DNA of 64,000 nucleotides from Ophioceras dolichostomum (taxonomy: Eukaryota > Ascomycota > Sordariomycetes > Magnaporthales > Ophioceraceae). The stretch is taken from positions 34,616 through 98,615 of the forward strand of contig PYST01000114.1 in assembly GCA_003049485.1 (NCBI GenBank), read 5' to 3'. Under the pieces are notes generated by a model that was given only the letters and a program-made list of their open reading frames with translations, did no database searches and was not told the origin of the DNA. Shown here piece by piece: positions 36,742 to 49,100 of this stretch (position 1 is its first letter; every line of letters begins with the position of its first letter). Position numbers and translations under genes: made by a program.

Positions 36742-37489
36742 ATGGCCTCCTCTGATCAGCCCTCACGGGAGGACGACAGTGACCGCCGAGTTGGCGGGAA
36801 CAACCACCCTCCATCTAATCCTCTCCGTCCCCATTCTTCCCATCTCGCTGACTTGGCGTTGGAACAGCAGCAGCAACAGCAGCAGGAAATCAGCGGTGAT
36901 GATGGTGATGATGACGATGCTGCCGTGGACGATGGTTGCTCAGCGGGACATCAGGGGCACCACCACCCCCGGCATGACCATCAAACCCACGCACCACAAA
37001 CACCGCCCCTACTAAGGCGAATGCCCAACGACTACCTTGCATCCGCTCAAGAGCACTTCTCAAGCGGCCTCTCCGGCGTCACCGACCTGATGAAGACGCC
37101 CGACTACACAAACTGCGGCGCCCTGTACCTGTCAGCCGTGCTCGTACTGCTCCTTTGCGTCGGGGCACACCAGCCCCAACAATCTGCTCGGCTGCTCACT
37201 CGACGAAGACGACGACCACGGCCACGACCACAACGACGGGAAACGCCGCCTGGTTCGTCTTCGGCTGGCTGTACTGCCTCTCCAGAGCCTTCGTCAGCCT
37301 CGTGCACGTGCGCGACAAGGGGGGGGCTTGCTCATCATCGTGTACTACGCCGCCCTGCTGTATCTGGACACGACTGTTTCAGACGGGTGGTACGTGAGGG
37401 GGTGGAGGGCGCAATTGGAGCGGAGGATTGGGGAAGAGCTTTGTTGCTGGCCTCCTCTGGGAGTGGTGCTGGTGCGAGCGAGGTGATAC
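36742..37489 (+). pseudogene. Frame-broken membrane-protein ORF
   Basis: The first frame starts at ATG 36742 and reads a hydrophilic, Gln/Asp/His-rich N-terminus, then LASAQEHFSSGLSGVTDLMK and a hydrophobic segment YLSAVLVLLL. After about 37160 the plausible sequence moves to the +1 frame (SGHTSPNNLLGC, then DDDHGHDHNDG). Near 37238 it moves to the third frame (NAAWFVFGWLYCLSRAFVS). In a G8 run at 37319-37326 it returns to the second frame (LLIIVYYAALLYLDTTVSDG, then a stop at about 37487). Three single-base-type shifts, one in a homopolymer, mean either real decay or assembly errors. No intron of normal size fits. Family not recognised; at least three membrane segments. Confidence 0.45.
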
Positions 37490-38065
37490 TTGTAGGGGAG
37501 GAGAGGGGAAGGGAATCGTGGTGGTGGATGGAGAGATGGGGGGGATGGGGGACGTGGAGCGGTTGATGAAGCGGCCGAGGGAGATTTGTTATTGCTGTTC
37601 GACGATATGCTTCTTGGGCAAGTAATAATTAGTTTTGTAATGCATGAGACGGTAGGTAGGCGTTGAACAGGATGTATTATTCTCGATAATTCTAGGTAGT
37701 TTGGGGGGGGGTGGGGGGAGAAAAAAACAATGGGTGGCTCGAATCAGCAACCTCTTGAGCAACCCGAATCACCTCTTCCCGGATCAGCTTGCTGCTCAAG
37801 GGATGAACCAACTCAACCATTGTCCTCTCAGTAATTGTTGGGAGCTACCAGTCGGAACTTGTATATAAGGGCTCAGCCGCGACGCGTCACGCTCCAGGTA
37901 CTGGTATTCACCATAGCGATTCCGAGGTACTTAGGTACTTACTACCTCTACCTAACTCAGTGAATGAAGAAGCGCTTTCTCCTTGCCCTTCTCTCCCACC
38001 TCCCTTTGCCCCCACCAATGAACCGAACCGAGCCCAGCCTCCTGCCTGTGAAGACATAATAAATA
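37490..38065. other. Intergenic, no gene recognised
   Basis: Contains a G-rich run near 37700-37717, a TATA-like gtatataagg at about 37861-37870 and a TACCT/AGGTA run at 37925-37954. Confidence 0.45.
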
Positions 38066-38878
38066 TCAGACCAACAAATCAGCATCCCTAACCCTAGGCT
38101 TCGCAGCCCTAAACAACAACGTCATCCCCACCAACCACGTCTCGACCTCCTCGAAGTTTCGTCGGAGCGCCTCCTCGACCCCCTCCCGCGTGTCCTCCAG
38201 GTTATGGAAGAACCCGACCCTGTTGTACAGCCGTACGTACCACCGCGACAGCCAGCCCGTGGCGTGCTTCTCGCCCAGCACGGTGCAGCCCGTCAGGACG
38301 CCGTGCGTCGGGTCCAGCAGGGGCGCGTAGTTGTCGATGGCGGCGAGTTTGTGACGTAACCCGCCGGGGATGCAGTGGAGGAGGTTGAACATGCTTATGC
38401 TGTTGTACAACCTTCCCTCTTCTCCCGAGACTGATGAGAGGGCACAAGAGGAGAAGGATTTAAGCAGTTCGGGGGAAGTAACATCAGCCTCGACGACTGA
38501 CACCGAAACACCCGGCGCACATGCCGCGACTCGCGCGGAGGCAGCCCGCAGCGAGTTGGGCGAGATGTCGAGCAGAGTCAAAAAGTGCGGGGAGGTGGCG
38601 CGGTAGACGCGCGACAGGACCGCGGCGGGCAGGTAGCCGGTGGCCACGCCGACGTCGAGGTGGCGGCGCGTGAAGTGGTCGGAGAAGAACGGGAGGAGGA
38701 CCGTGCTGGTGGGACAGCCCCAGATGTAGCGCATGTTGAAGCCCAAAACGTAGTGGTCGTAGATTAGGGTGAGGAAGGTTGGGGAGTAGACTGTTTTGTA
38801 GGTTTGGGAGTTGGAGTTGGAGTTGGGGGTTTGAGGAGAAGCCATTGTTGTTGGTGACGGCGCTGTGACCTTCACCAC
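38066..38878 (-). CDS. Class I SAM-dependent methyltransferase
   Basis: 270 residues, single exon; an alternative start at M12 (MASPQTPNS) would give 259. Before the catalytic domain is the string YDHYVLGFNMRYIWGCPTST. Motif I is LDVGVATGYLPAAVL (about residues 74-88), with the Asp typical of SAM-binding Rossmann folds. LTLLDISPNSL is the acidic strand-2 region that contacts the SAM ribose. VVEADVTSPELL and YNSISMFNLLHCIPGG fit motifs II and III. Close relatives, as I recall the group, are small fungal methyltransferases often found beside PKS genes. It lies 7 kb from the PKS start, so O-methylation of its product is a reasonable guess but unproven. Confidence 0.8.
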   Translation of the reverse strand: MVKVTAPSPTTMASPQTPNSNSNSQTYKTVYSPTFLTLIYDHYVLGFNMRYIWGCPTSTVLLPFFSDHFTRRHLDVGVATGYLPAAVLSRVYRATSPHFLTLLDISPNSLRAASARVAACAPGVSVSVVEADVTSPELLKSFSSCALSSVSGEEGRLYNSISMFNLLHCIPGGLRHKLAAIDNYAPLLDPTHGVLTGCTVLGEKHATGWLSRWYVRLYNRVGFFHNLEDTREGVEEALRRNFEEVETWLVGMTLLFRAAKPRVRDADLLV

Positions 38879-40478
38879 TGGTTGAGGGAGGATCTGGTGA
38901 TGATGATGGTGATAGCCAGGTGGTGAGGAGGACCCGGTGGTGAGGCTGGCCTGGTTGTAGCGAGGTCACCTAGTTGTGAGGAGGGCCTGGGTGCGGTGAG
39001 GACCTGATGATGGTGGGGACTCCGTGGTGTCGTGAACCCTCCTTCCTAAGGCTGTTGTTGATGATAAGGTGGAGAGCTTCGGTGAAAGAAGTCCGCTCAA
39101 GTGTGGATGGCTTGGAACACACAGATGAGCCTAGGTTGATCAGATGCGTGATGAAAATGCTTGTGGGAAGCGAAAGAGAAGAGTGAAGGACGGTGTTGAG
39201 TCCTGTCTGAGAGGCGGGGGAGATAGCAGGGGACGAGTTGTTGACGATGGCAGTGAAGAGAGCAGTACGTCCCGGTCATTCGGGTTACCGTAAGGAGATA
39301 TGTGTTGGCGGAGGTGCGGCGGACATGCGAGATACCCCAAGCTGCACCGTGTAGGTAGTAATATCACCGAGAGTGACAGTTCAGCTTTTGTGATATCGAT
39401 GTAACATTGGCTTGTGTCTATCTAAGGTGCTGATCCTCCTGACTTCTCTTTCTTGTCATCGATGAGGGAACAAGTATTGCTTGATATCTGATGCGGGGAA
39501 CCTCGCCAAGGCATATGTCGTCTGAGGACTTCGGAAGAGCAGTATACGTACGTGTATGTATGGCTGGGTGGGTCGATGTGACTTTGAAGTATTCCTGTGT
39601 TTTGCCTCCCGTCTGTTCTCACCCGCAGATTCGAACCAGGAATATTATTTAATGTTTGCTTTGCCGACGGACTTCGGTTCGGGTGGGTGGCATGATAGAG
39701 GAGGGGGAGGGGAAGGGGAAGGGAATAGAGACCGGTGTCGGCCGTGGAGGTTTCTTCGTCTGCTAGTTAGGTAGGTGATATTGGTGAGGGTAGAAATGAC
39801 GAGAGGAACTGGGGAAAAAACGCGCGACTCCCCCACGTCCAGCGTCGTGCAGTTTCTGGGAAAGGGTTCCATGGCGTCGGTCGTTGGCATGAGTGTTTGG
39901 ACATATTGCTACCCTGACCACCCCTTCGTACCGTCTTTTGCGAGGGTGTGGTGCGTGCATGTGTAAGTAAGATGTGTGTGTGCATGTGCCTGCATGTGCA
40001 TTGCATATCGCCGCCCGTTTGTACAACTCAGAAGCCTTTCGGACAGGATGTGGTGGTGGCGTTACTGTCCATTGGCCAATGAAACAAAAAATCGTTGTCG
40101 GGAACAGACGTCTACACATAAAGAGGTACATTTTTGTTTCTTTTTTCGTTGGATGGTTTTGTGTAGCCGTTTTCTGCACAGGATCGCGAGGCCGGAAGGG
40201 ATCAATAGAGGGATGGGTATAGCTAGTAGGTGCTGTTGCTGCAGTTGCAGGTGCATGACGACCTAACCGCTTCCGGTTCTGTAGGTAGCCGTCTGGTCTT
40301 ACTGTTCCGCGGATGACAGCGACGATCCGCCGGGGAGGGCAGGCAGTGGCTTTTGGCAAGTTATGGTCAATCTGGTTGGTTGGCGGTTCATCACTGGTCA
40401 GCTACTAGGCCTGGGATGTCGATAATGTCGTACTGTACCAGTCTTGCATGTACTGTACTGTAGGCAGATAAGCCATGC
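38879..40478. other. Intergenic, no gene recognised
   Basis: Mixed sequence with G-rich patches near 39690-39730 and TG/GT-rich sequence near 39960-40000. Frames up to 198 codons (39763-40359 minus) lack motifs. Confidence 0.45.
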
Positions 40479-43167
40479 CTAGATGGCTGGGGCAAACGAT
40501 GGAGCAAAGCGCCGAGGCGTCGTTGGTGAGAAGGGGAAGAAAAGGCGGAGACGCTCGGCAGTGGAAGTATGCCTGGAGACAACTGACAGTGTGATGTACG
40601 AGTGGTACTTGATGTCGCTGATCTCCCTCTTCACGTCGTCCAGCAGAGTGTCCAGCGCGTCCTGGGACCAGCCCAGCGTGTGGAAGACGGGCACAGACAA
40701 GGGCTCAATGACACCTAGCCAGTTCTGCTTCATCAGGTTGCCGATCCGCACGAGCTTCTTGCCCGGGTAGCAGGGGTTCGTCGGCGCCGCGTTTTTGCTC
40801 TCCTGCAGGTTGACGAAGCCCTGGTTCAGGAGGAGTGGCTTGTACTCGATGGGGTAGAAGATTGAGCTGCCCAGGTTTTTGAGGCCTGTTGTGCTGATGT
40901 CGGTTACAATATCCTGTTTGTGTTAGTATGTGGTTGGTTGCGTGTTATGTGCGGGGACGATATTTTGAGAACGAGGGGAGGCCGGGGAGGAGTTGAGGAC
41001 GAGATAGGCCGAAGGGGCGCAATGCATAGGTACCTGGGCATGGTGATGATGATGATACATAGTACCATGGGCCGATGGCGTCTCTGGCCGAGGACGGAGG
41101 GGGGGGGGAAGGGAAAGGCTGGGAGAGCATGGGAGCATGAGAGGGGGAGAAAGCATGACGAAACGGAAAGGGTAGTAGAGATGAACATCCCTTGCTGCAC
41201 AAGTCGGTTCCATTTCTGGAACGCGCCGCCGTCGAGCGAGTGGTCCGGCGACTGGACGTCGGTGATCCACTCCGTGAACTCGGCCCACCCTCCTGGGGCG
41301 AGGTTGTCATAGATGCAGCGGAAGAGCTTCTCTTTGGTGGGCAGGTCACCCAGCATGCGGACGTGGATGAAGTCGAACGGCTCCTCAAAGGCCCACTCCT
41401 CTGTTGCGTCCATCAGCATGAAGCTGCAGTTGGGCGGGACCGAGGACTGTGGCCGCACGGGCTCGATGTCGATCCCGAGGACCATGCTGCCCACGTTCAG
41501 CTTGGCTGTTGGCAGTGGTAGAAGTCAAGAGTCGTCGGTTAGCCGTTACTGGTTGAGCCGAGGAGGGATGCAACTGTACTAGTGCGAGAGCACGCCATCG
41601 GCGACTAGGGGGAACGGAGGGAGGGGAGATGATGGAGATGGAGATGGCTTGTCGTGCCATCACCCTTGTCGACTTGCCGAATTCCTGTTGTTCGGGTTAG
41701 CTTTGGGCCGGGGGATGACCGTGTCTGGGGCAGGCTCGGTAGGCGAGCAAGCAAAGAGAAGGGTCAATGACAGGCGGAGGGGTACGGCGAGACGTACAAC
41801 TGCCCATGTCCCTGGTCCGGTTCCGATGTCGAGGACCCTCCTCGGTTGCAGCACTGGAGCCAGATGCAGCTTCGAGTCGAATAGCTCGAAAATAAGGTTG
41901 TGTTGGATGCCTTGGTTGTTGCTGGTCAGAATACTGAAGATGCCAGCCAGACTCGCACCAACCCCGCCTGGCTGTGGGGTGGAGCTCCAGGTGGAGGAGA
42001 AGAAACGTAGGTCAGTCCTTACCGTTCCGGTCATATTCGGTCTAGAAGGCAGGGTAGGTCAGTATGTGCGAGTGACAACGTGTGACAACGGCGGCGGTGA
42101 GGATTTGAACCCTGTTAACCCCTCCTCTCCTCTCCGCTGCCCTCTATGCTGGCCATACATACCTGGTCATTTGGTAGATAGCCATATCGAGCTGCAGGAA
42201 ACTGTCAATGGGGTTGCCATATCCGGAGTTGAGTGCATTCGCGCTATGTACTGATGATCGAGCAGGGGTACGAGGTGAGGGGTCGAGGGGTTGGCAGATG
42301 AGTTGGCAGACGAACGCTGAAATGTCTTTCCAAACTTCTTCGCGATGTACCGGAAGAACTTCCGCGTCGACGAGATTGGTCTTTTCTTCTTCTGCTCTGT
42401 TCTGGAGGATAAATTTAGCGACGCCCCTACTGGCTGCCTTCCCTCTTTACTCCCCTTTTCTCCGTGCTATGTTTCCTTCCGACACCTGCGGGTATTTGGT
42501 GTGGAAGATACGGAAGTATCTCAGGTCATCATGCAGGTCGTGCATGTGGCACACCTCAAGGGAGCACTACTCACTTCTCTAGAGGGGTTCCTGGAGGGTG
42601 CTCGTCAGACTCGTCTGAGTCCACCGGGGGCCAGTAGCTTATTGCCTGTTGTGCAGTGTGTGGTCATCAGTGAGGCTGCCTTCGGTAAGTTCTGCCTGCG
42701 TCTGTCTGCGTCTGCATGTGCTTGACGGTGGGGTGCCGTCTTTTCTGCCTGCTCTTCTGTTGATATCCAGTAGACCTTGTGATGATAATCATCATCATCA
42801 CTGGTAGCAGAGGTGACGTGGTGGTGCTGGAGGGTAACATGAAGCAAGGGAGACACGAGAGACGCACGTTGACGCTCGAAGAGCCTGTGGAGTACTGCGA
42901 CTGGGTGGCCGAGTTGGTGATCGACAGGGCCCCTTGTGACAGCTCCGAGTCGGCGCCGGCGGGGTTCAGCGAGCGACTGCTCTCGGTCGACACCGCGCTG
43001 CGATGCGGGGTTGGTGCCAGGTGTTCTCCCGACGAAGAGGCGGTGAGCGACGGCGTGAGGGATAGCTGCTTCTGGTCTTCGAGAGGGGGCAGCTGTGGAG
43101 GTGGAGGAGGGTGGGTATGAGGAGGTGGCCTCGACCGGTTTTGGGCCTGTTTTCCTTGAGAGCTCAT
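40479..43167 (-). CDS. LaeA/UMTA-like SAM-dependent methyltransferase, multi-exon
   Basis: The catalytic core is clear although the full exon chain is not. Best-supported parts on the minus strand: a segment ending YGNPIDSFLQLDMAIYQMTR before donor gtatgt (about 42160); small exon TEYDRN (about 42040-42020); QHNLIFELFDSKLHLAPV to motif I VLDIGTGPGTWAV (about 41920-41805); an exon with LGIDIEPVRPQ, CSFMLMDATEEWAF, FDFIHVRMLGDLP and YDNLAPGGWAEFTEW (about 41505-41200); and an exon from 40911 with DIVTDISTTGLKNLG and VFHTLGWSQDALDTLL. This is the layout of LaeA-like/UMTA proteins, which include regulators of secondary metabolism and pathway methyltransferases. A likely 5' exon is 43167-42868 (MSSQGKQAQNRSRPPPH, donor gtgcgt), then one with SYWPPVDSDESDEHPPGTPL (42645-42575). 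The 3' end after KYHSYITL is uncertain. Confidence 0.7.
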
Positions 43168-46127
43168 CACCAACTCTGATCTTAAGTCGAAGACTGGTTG
43201 CCGGGATCGCCAGCTAACTCGGTTGTGTAGGTACCCTGAGCTGCCAGTCTTGTTCTTGTGTCGAAGCCTCGAGGGACGTCCGTCAGCGCGTGCACGACAG
43301 AGAGCTGTGCCGCTGAGGCTTTCCAAGGTTCCAAGGTATGTATCGTTTTGGTGTTCGGTTCCCGATTTGCGCCCTCGCAGGCGCTCGCAGAGAAGGTGGG
43401 ATTTTTTTTTCGCCGATGCGTCGGTGGCAGAGTGGGAGGACAGGATCGTGTGAGTGGAACTGGTACGGCACTTGCGCACGCAGTGTGGTGGTGTGGTGTC
43501 GTGGGAGTGTCTTGACAGACAGAGACGGGATGCAGGCGACTGGGTCACGTCGAGCTCTCCAGTTTGTCGTTTGCCTCTGCTCGCTTCGAAGTTGGTAAAA
43601 TTCTACATAATAAATCAGGGGAAATAGAACAAAAAGGAAAGGAACTGGAAGGCGTGAAAAAAATTGCGAAACCGTTGGATTGAAGTATTTCGCTAGTGAT
43701 CGAGGGCCCCCATTTCCGGCATTTTGGGTCGCCATTTGCCCTCTTTTCTTTTCTTTTTTTCTTCTCCCTTCGCACCCCTGGCCTGCTAAACCATTCCCTT
43801 CTGCACGGCCTGGCAATGCTGCCTTTGGCTGGCTTCGCCCGGCCATGGGGTTCGTGTGCCATCTGCGGAACCATTGGAGCCCCAAGATGTGATGGGCGGT
43901 CAGGGTCAGCACGACTGGGTAGCACGGTCAGGTTTCCATCCCCTGTGAAGCCTATTTTCTTCTTCTGTACAACTTTGCTTGCTGCCAACAGCAAACTTTC
44001 TTTTTCTTTTCGTCGTCTTACTCTTCGCATGCAGCTTCTACTTTCCGCCCTCCTCCCCATTCCCCTTCCCACACGTTCTCAATTCTCTCTCCTCTTGGGT
44101 CCTCTCCAGACTCCAGAGTCCAGACGAAACAAAAACATCCACAGTGGACCTCGTCGATGGGATGCCGTCTTTAGCTTCCTGATGTCCCCGGGTCGGCTCG
44201 CTGTCAGTCCACTTATCTCCCCTCTTCTGGCTTGTGATTGGTAGGAACTACATCCGATTGGTGGCCCGTCACCAATACCCCTTGCACGCGTTGAAGAAAA
44301 TGGCGGGACTTTTTGGGAGCCGTTGTGGGCCGTCCTATCTTTTACCAAAGCTCACGTTGATACCACTTGACAATTCCTGCACCCTGTTGATGTGGGATGC
44401 CATGTGGGGCTTGGTTCCGGGCGACATGCCCAGGGAGGGAAGACGACGGCACTTGCTTTGTTGCTCTTCTTTTTTTATTTTTCTCCGCTGAGATTCTTTT
44501 TCTCCTTCATGCTGTGACGGCGACTGCAGGTGCAGAAGTCATCAACGAATCCCCTCACGAGAAACCCCCCATGAGGCAGTGCTCAAAAGAAATGCATGTC
44601 GGCGATAATTACGCCCGACGATATGCAGGATGTCCGGGCGTCGGAGGTCTTGACTTTGTCAAGGGTCTGGTGGGCAGAAAAGGCGTAACCGGGCACACAG
44701 GACAGACAGGGCAAACAGGGCCGACAGCGCGAGAGGGCCGACAGGGATCCCAAACAGTCCAAAGACTTGGCATTTGCGGTCTCTCGTGGGGGCTCAATGT
44801 TCCCGTGCTTGCGGGCGCGGTAGCCGCTGCTCCCAGTTCTGCCCGTTCGAACTCCGTGCGGCCTTCCGCCCGCGCCGTCCAGGAAAACGTCTTCCCCGAG
44901 CATGCTCTATTGCTTCCGTTCTGAGGGGGCACAAAATACTATGTAGTACTATGTGCGGTCCACTGTACTAGTGGTAATCGCTACTGCTTGCGTACATGGT
45001 GATAATACTGCAGAGAGCCCCCTGAGTCAAGATTCTGCAGAGGTAGGGGTATTGATGGCATGGATCCTTGCTCGTGGCATGGCACTTAACCGTAAACATA
45101 AAGGAGACAGAACCAACTGCATATTTCGAACTGCGCGTGCATAATTCGTACAGGTGAAGGTGTGTTGGCACATATGATGGCACGTCTTGGCTTGCGGTCC
45201 TCGCCTCCACCTCGAGCCTCCGGCATCAACTATTCGTCGCCACTGGTCGGGCAGGCGTGTACGCGGGAGCAGTCTCGAACGACTACCACGGGTGGGTGCG
45301 TATAGAGTACGGCCGGCTCAACGGGACCATTCTAGATGCGGACGGAGGTGCAGATCGCAAGAGAGGCAAAAATTGATTCTGATTCTGATAATGATAGAGC
45401 AAGCGGGGCATGTGTACGATGGTGAATGTATCGAGAAGGACGAAGTGGGACGAGCCGGCGAAGGGGGAGGGTAGGAAAAAGAGGCTCTTGGGAAGAAGGT
45501 GGCGAGAATGTGGTAGGAGTCGCAGGACGTATGGGTTGATAAAGGGGCCTGATTCTTATAAGACTTGCAGACGGACTGACCGTTCGGCTGGAGCCAAATG
45601 CGAGTGTCTTGAGTGAAGACCGAAGAAGCACTGGTGTAGAAGATATCAGTTCGAGAGTGTAGCTCAAGGGATAGTAGCTTAGGCTTTAAAGGCAAGAAGC
45701 TATAGGAGATAGAAAGAAGGGGGACCAAAACACACAGAGGGGAAGTCCAGGCGGAGGAAGTGGCGGCCAGGGATAGCTACTAGGGATAGGTACTCCGACT
45801 ACAGGAGACAAGAACGGAGAAAGCGATAATATTGGGCTGGAATATGGGAAGCAGAAGAGAACCAATACCCATACTCACCTACACACACCTACACACGCCT
45901 ACACAGACCTACACACACATACACACTCCTACGCACATCTTTCCTCACGAGCATCCTCACCTATACTCATCTATCCTCACCCGCCCATACTCGCCTTCAC
46001 GCCCCCTATTCCTTCCTCTCATCCCATCTCATTCCTTGACCCTTTCAGCATCGCCCACCTAGTTGGAGCAACCTCACATACACACACCCGACAAAAACAA
46101 CAACTCACCTACCGGGTCACGTCTATC
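43168..46127. other. 3 kb intergenic upstream of the PKS
   Basis: No gene recognised. Includes CT-rich stretches (about 43740-43775 and 44465-44505) and the PKS-proximal tandem repeat listed separately. Frames such as 43545-44072 minus and 44397-44924 plus have no motif and oppose each other. Confidence 0.45.
45881..45940 (+). repeat. Six imperfect 10-bp tandem units (ACACACACCT type) before the PKS
   Basis: Units acacacacct, acacacgcct, acacagacct, acacacacat, acacactcct and acgcacatct in register, about 190 bases before the PKS start codon. Could be a simple repeat or a multi-copy binding site. Confidence 0.7.
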
Positions 46128-49100
46128 ATGGACGAACCTATCGCCATCATAGGCCTCGACGCCAAGTTCCCCGGCGACGGGGACACGGCCGAGAAGTTCT
46201 ACGAGTTCCTGCTCGCAGGCCGGTCCGCCCGGACAGAGGTGCCGGCGGACCGGTACAACGCAGACGCGTTCTGGCATCCGGACGCCGAGAGGGCGGGTGC
46301 GGTACGTTTTCCAAACAGCTCCCCTTCCCCCCTTTATCACACACGCTCACTCCGCAAACCTGTACTGTCTCATCCCCCACGCCCTCCCTGTATGATACGG
46401 GACAAGGAAGAAGGAAGACAAAAAAAGAAAACCCAAAGTGACTGACCAAAATGGCACTGGCAAACAAAACGAAAAAACAGACAAGGACCCGGGCAGCACA
46501 CTTCCTCAAGGGAAGCATCAAAGCCTTCGACGCGCCCTTCTTCTCCATCACGCCCGCCGAGGCAGCGAGCATGGACCCCCAGCAGCGAGGAATGCTGGAG
46601 TGCGTCTATCATGCGCTTGAAAACGGTTCGTTCACACACTGCTGCTACTCGGCTTTCTTCCTTCCTCTCCTTGGCGTTTCACGCAAACACACGACAGGAG
46701 TGTGTAAACCCAAAGGACCGTGACACATCAAAGAACAGACACTGGAATGACCTACTGACGGGGCATCGCGAGGGGGAAAAAACAGCCGGCATACCGCTCC
46801 CCCGCGCAGCAGGCACCCAAACAGCCGTCTACATCGGCAGCATGTACTCCGACTACGACCGCATGACCTCCCGCGACCTCTCCCAAGTCCCCACCAAATA
46901 CGCCGCCCTGGGAACCGTCGCCTCGATGCTCTCGAACCGCATCTCCTGGTTCTTCGACCTCCGCGGCCCCAGCGTGACCATCGACACGGCGTGCTCGTCG
47001 AGTCTCGTGGCCCTGCACCAAGCCTGCAACGCCCTTCGCCTCCGCGAGGCGTCCGCGGCCGTCGTGGGCGGCTGCAACCTGATGATCTCGCCCGAGTTCA
47101 CGCTGCTGCTCGACGCCTGCGGCGTGCTGGGCCCTAACGGCAAGAGCAGGTCCTTCGACTCCCAGGCTGAGGGCTACGCGCGGGGCGAAGGGTTCGGCGC
47201 GTTGGTGCTCAAGCGCGCGTCGGACGCCGTGCGGGACGGGGACGTCATTCGGGCTGTGATACGGGGCTCGGGCTCGAACCAGGACGGCCGCTCGAGTGTC
47301 GGGGGTGGCATCACACAACCTAGTAGGGTGGCGCAGGCAGAGCTGATCAGGAGTGTGTACAGGAGGGCGGGCGTCGATCCGGGGCAGACGAGGTTTTTTG
47401 AGGCGCATGGCACGGGGACGAAGGTGGGGGATCCGATTGAGGCGGGCGCTATTGCTGATGTGTTTGCGCCTCATTTCCTCCGCTCTAGCGAAGGTGAAGA
47501 AGGGAAGGAGAGAGCAGTCAAGGGGGGAAGGCAACGACGACGACGACGCCTATATGTGGGTGCGCTGAAGAGTAACGTCGGACATCTGGAGGGCGCTGCC
47601 GGCGTGGCGGCTGTTATCAAAGGGGTGATGGTTTTGGAGAAGGGGATCATACCTGGCAACTGCTGGTTCGAGAGGAAGAATGAGAAGATTCTGGACGAGT
47701 GGATGTTAGAGTTCCCAACTGAGCCGACACCGTGGCCGGAGGAGGGGACGGGGACGGAAGGTGGTGCTGTGAGGAGGATGTCGATTAATTCGTTTGGGGT
47801 TGGCGGGAGTAACGCGCATGTTGTGATGGATGATGCGAGGTCTTTTCTTCGGGGGTTTGTAGGAGGTGCTGGGAAGCATCGGACTGTTGATGTGGCCTTA
47901 GGCGCGTTTGCGGCGGCGGCGCTTGCGAGGGCGCCAGAAGTTGCGGCGTCGGACTCGAGCGCCGGCGGGGCCGAGTTTACGCCGTCGACATCTACGAGTG
48001 ATGGCGGCAGTAGGAGGAGCAATGGCAGTGGCAGTCCAGGCGACGCCTCGGCGTCAAGCCCCATCACTCGCGACGATGACGACAGTGAGCGCCACTCGGT
48101 GTCAGGCGACCAAAGCCCGGTGGCGGCACTGCCCCAGATCTTCCTGCTCTCTGTATTCGACCAGGACGGCATCGCGCGACTGTCCGGCCAGCTGGGCGGG
48201 TATCTGGAAGCCTCAACATCTGGATCCCACGCCATCAACACCGACAAGGACAGGCCAGACACAGACAGAGACCAGCAGCAGCTCGCCATCAACGACCTGA
48301 GCTACACGCTGGCTTGCAAGCGGACGCGCCACACCTGGCGTTCGTTCTGTATCGCTGGGTCGTCGGTCGGGTTGCAGACCGCGTTTGCCAACGACCTGGG
48401 CTCGCTGATAGGTCGGACCACAAGGGCAGTGGCCCAGCCGCGGCTGGCTTTCGTGTTCACCGGCCAAGGGGCGCAGTGGCCCGCTATGGGGAGAGGGCTG
48501 ATGGCGGCGTACCCTGTTTTCCGGGAGAGCTTGTTCGCGGCTGATGGGTATCTGAACGAGCTGGGCTGCTTGTGGTCGTTGACGTGTAAGTTTGTGCTCT
48601 ACTCCTCGACTGATCTCACTCAACTGGACCGTTACCTCAAGTGCCTTCCTGTACCTACCGTGGTACCCAAGCTTTGCTCCGACCCCTAAGGTGATGGCGG
48701 TGCTAACCTTCTCTTTCTCCTTCCCAATGTCATTGCCATCATAAACAGACGAGCTCTGCAAAGACCCCCAAACATCCCGCATCTCCGAGGCAGAATTCTC
48801 CCAGCCGCTCTGCACCGCCCTGCAAGTCGCGCTCGTCGACCTCTTCGCATCGTGGAACATCTACCCGCACGCGGTGGTCGGCCACTCCTCCGGCGAGATA
48901 GCGGCCGCGTACGCAGCGCGCCACATCTCCCGCGAGTCGGCTTGGCGCATCGCTTTTCTGAGGGGCAAGCTCTCTGCCCGTCTGGCTGCGGCCGCACGAT
49001 CATCTCCCTCGTCGAATCAGGGTAGCATGGCGGCAGTGGGACTTGATTTCGCCAAGACCACAGACGCTATCCGGCGCGTCAATGACGATAGTGGTATGCT

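Noticed and set aside
42090..42130. GGATTTGAACCC, possible minus-strand tRNA
   Set aside because: Arms do not pair into a cloverleaf, and it lies next to exons of the LaeA-like gene.
42779..43120. 113-codon plus-strand frame
   Set aside because: Opposite the likely 5' exon of the LaeA-like gene and without motifs.
47471..48292. 273-codon minus-strand frame
   Set aside because: Antisense to the PKS KS region; the sense frame carries conserved KS motifs.
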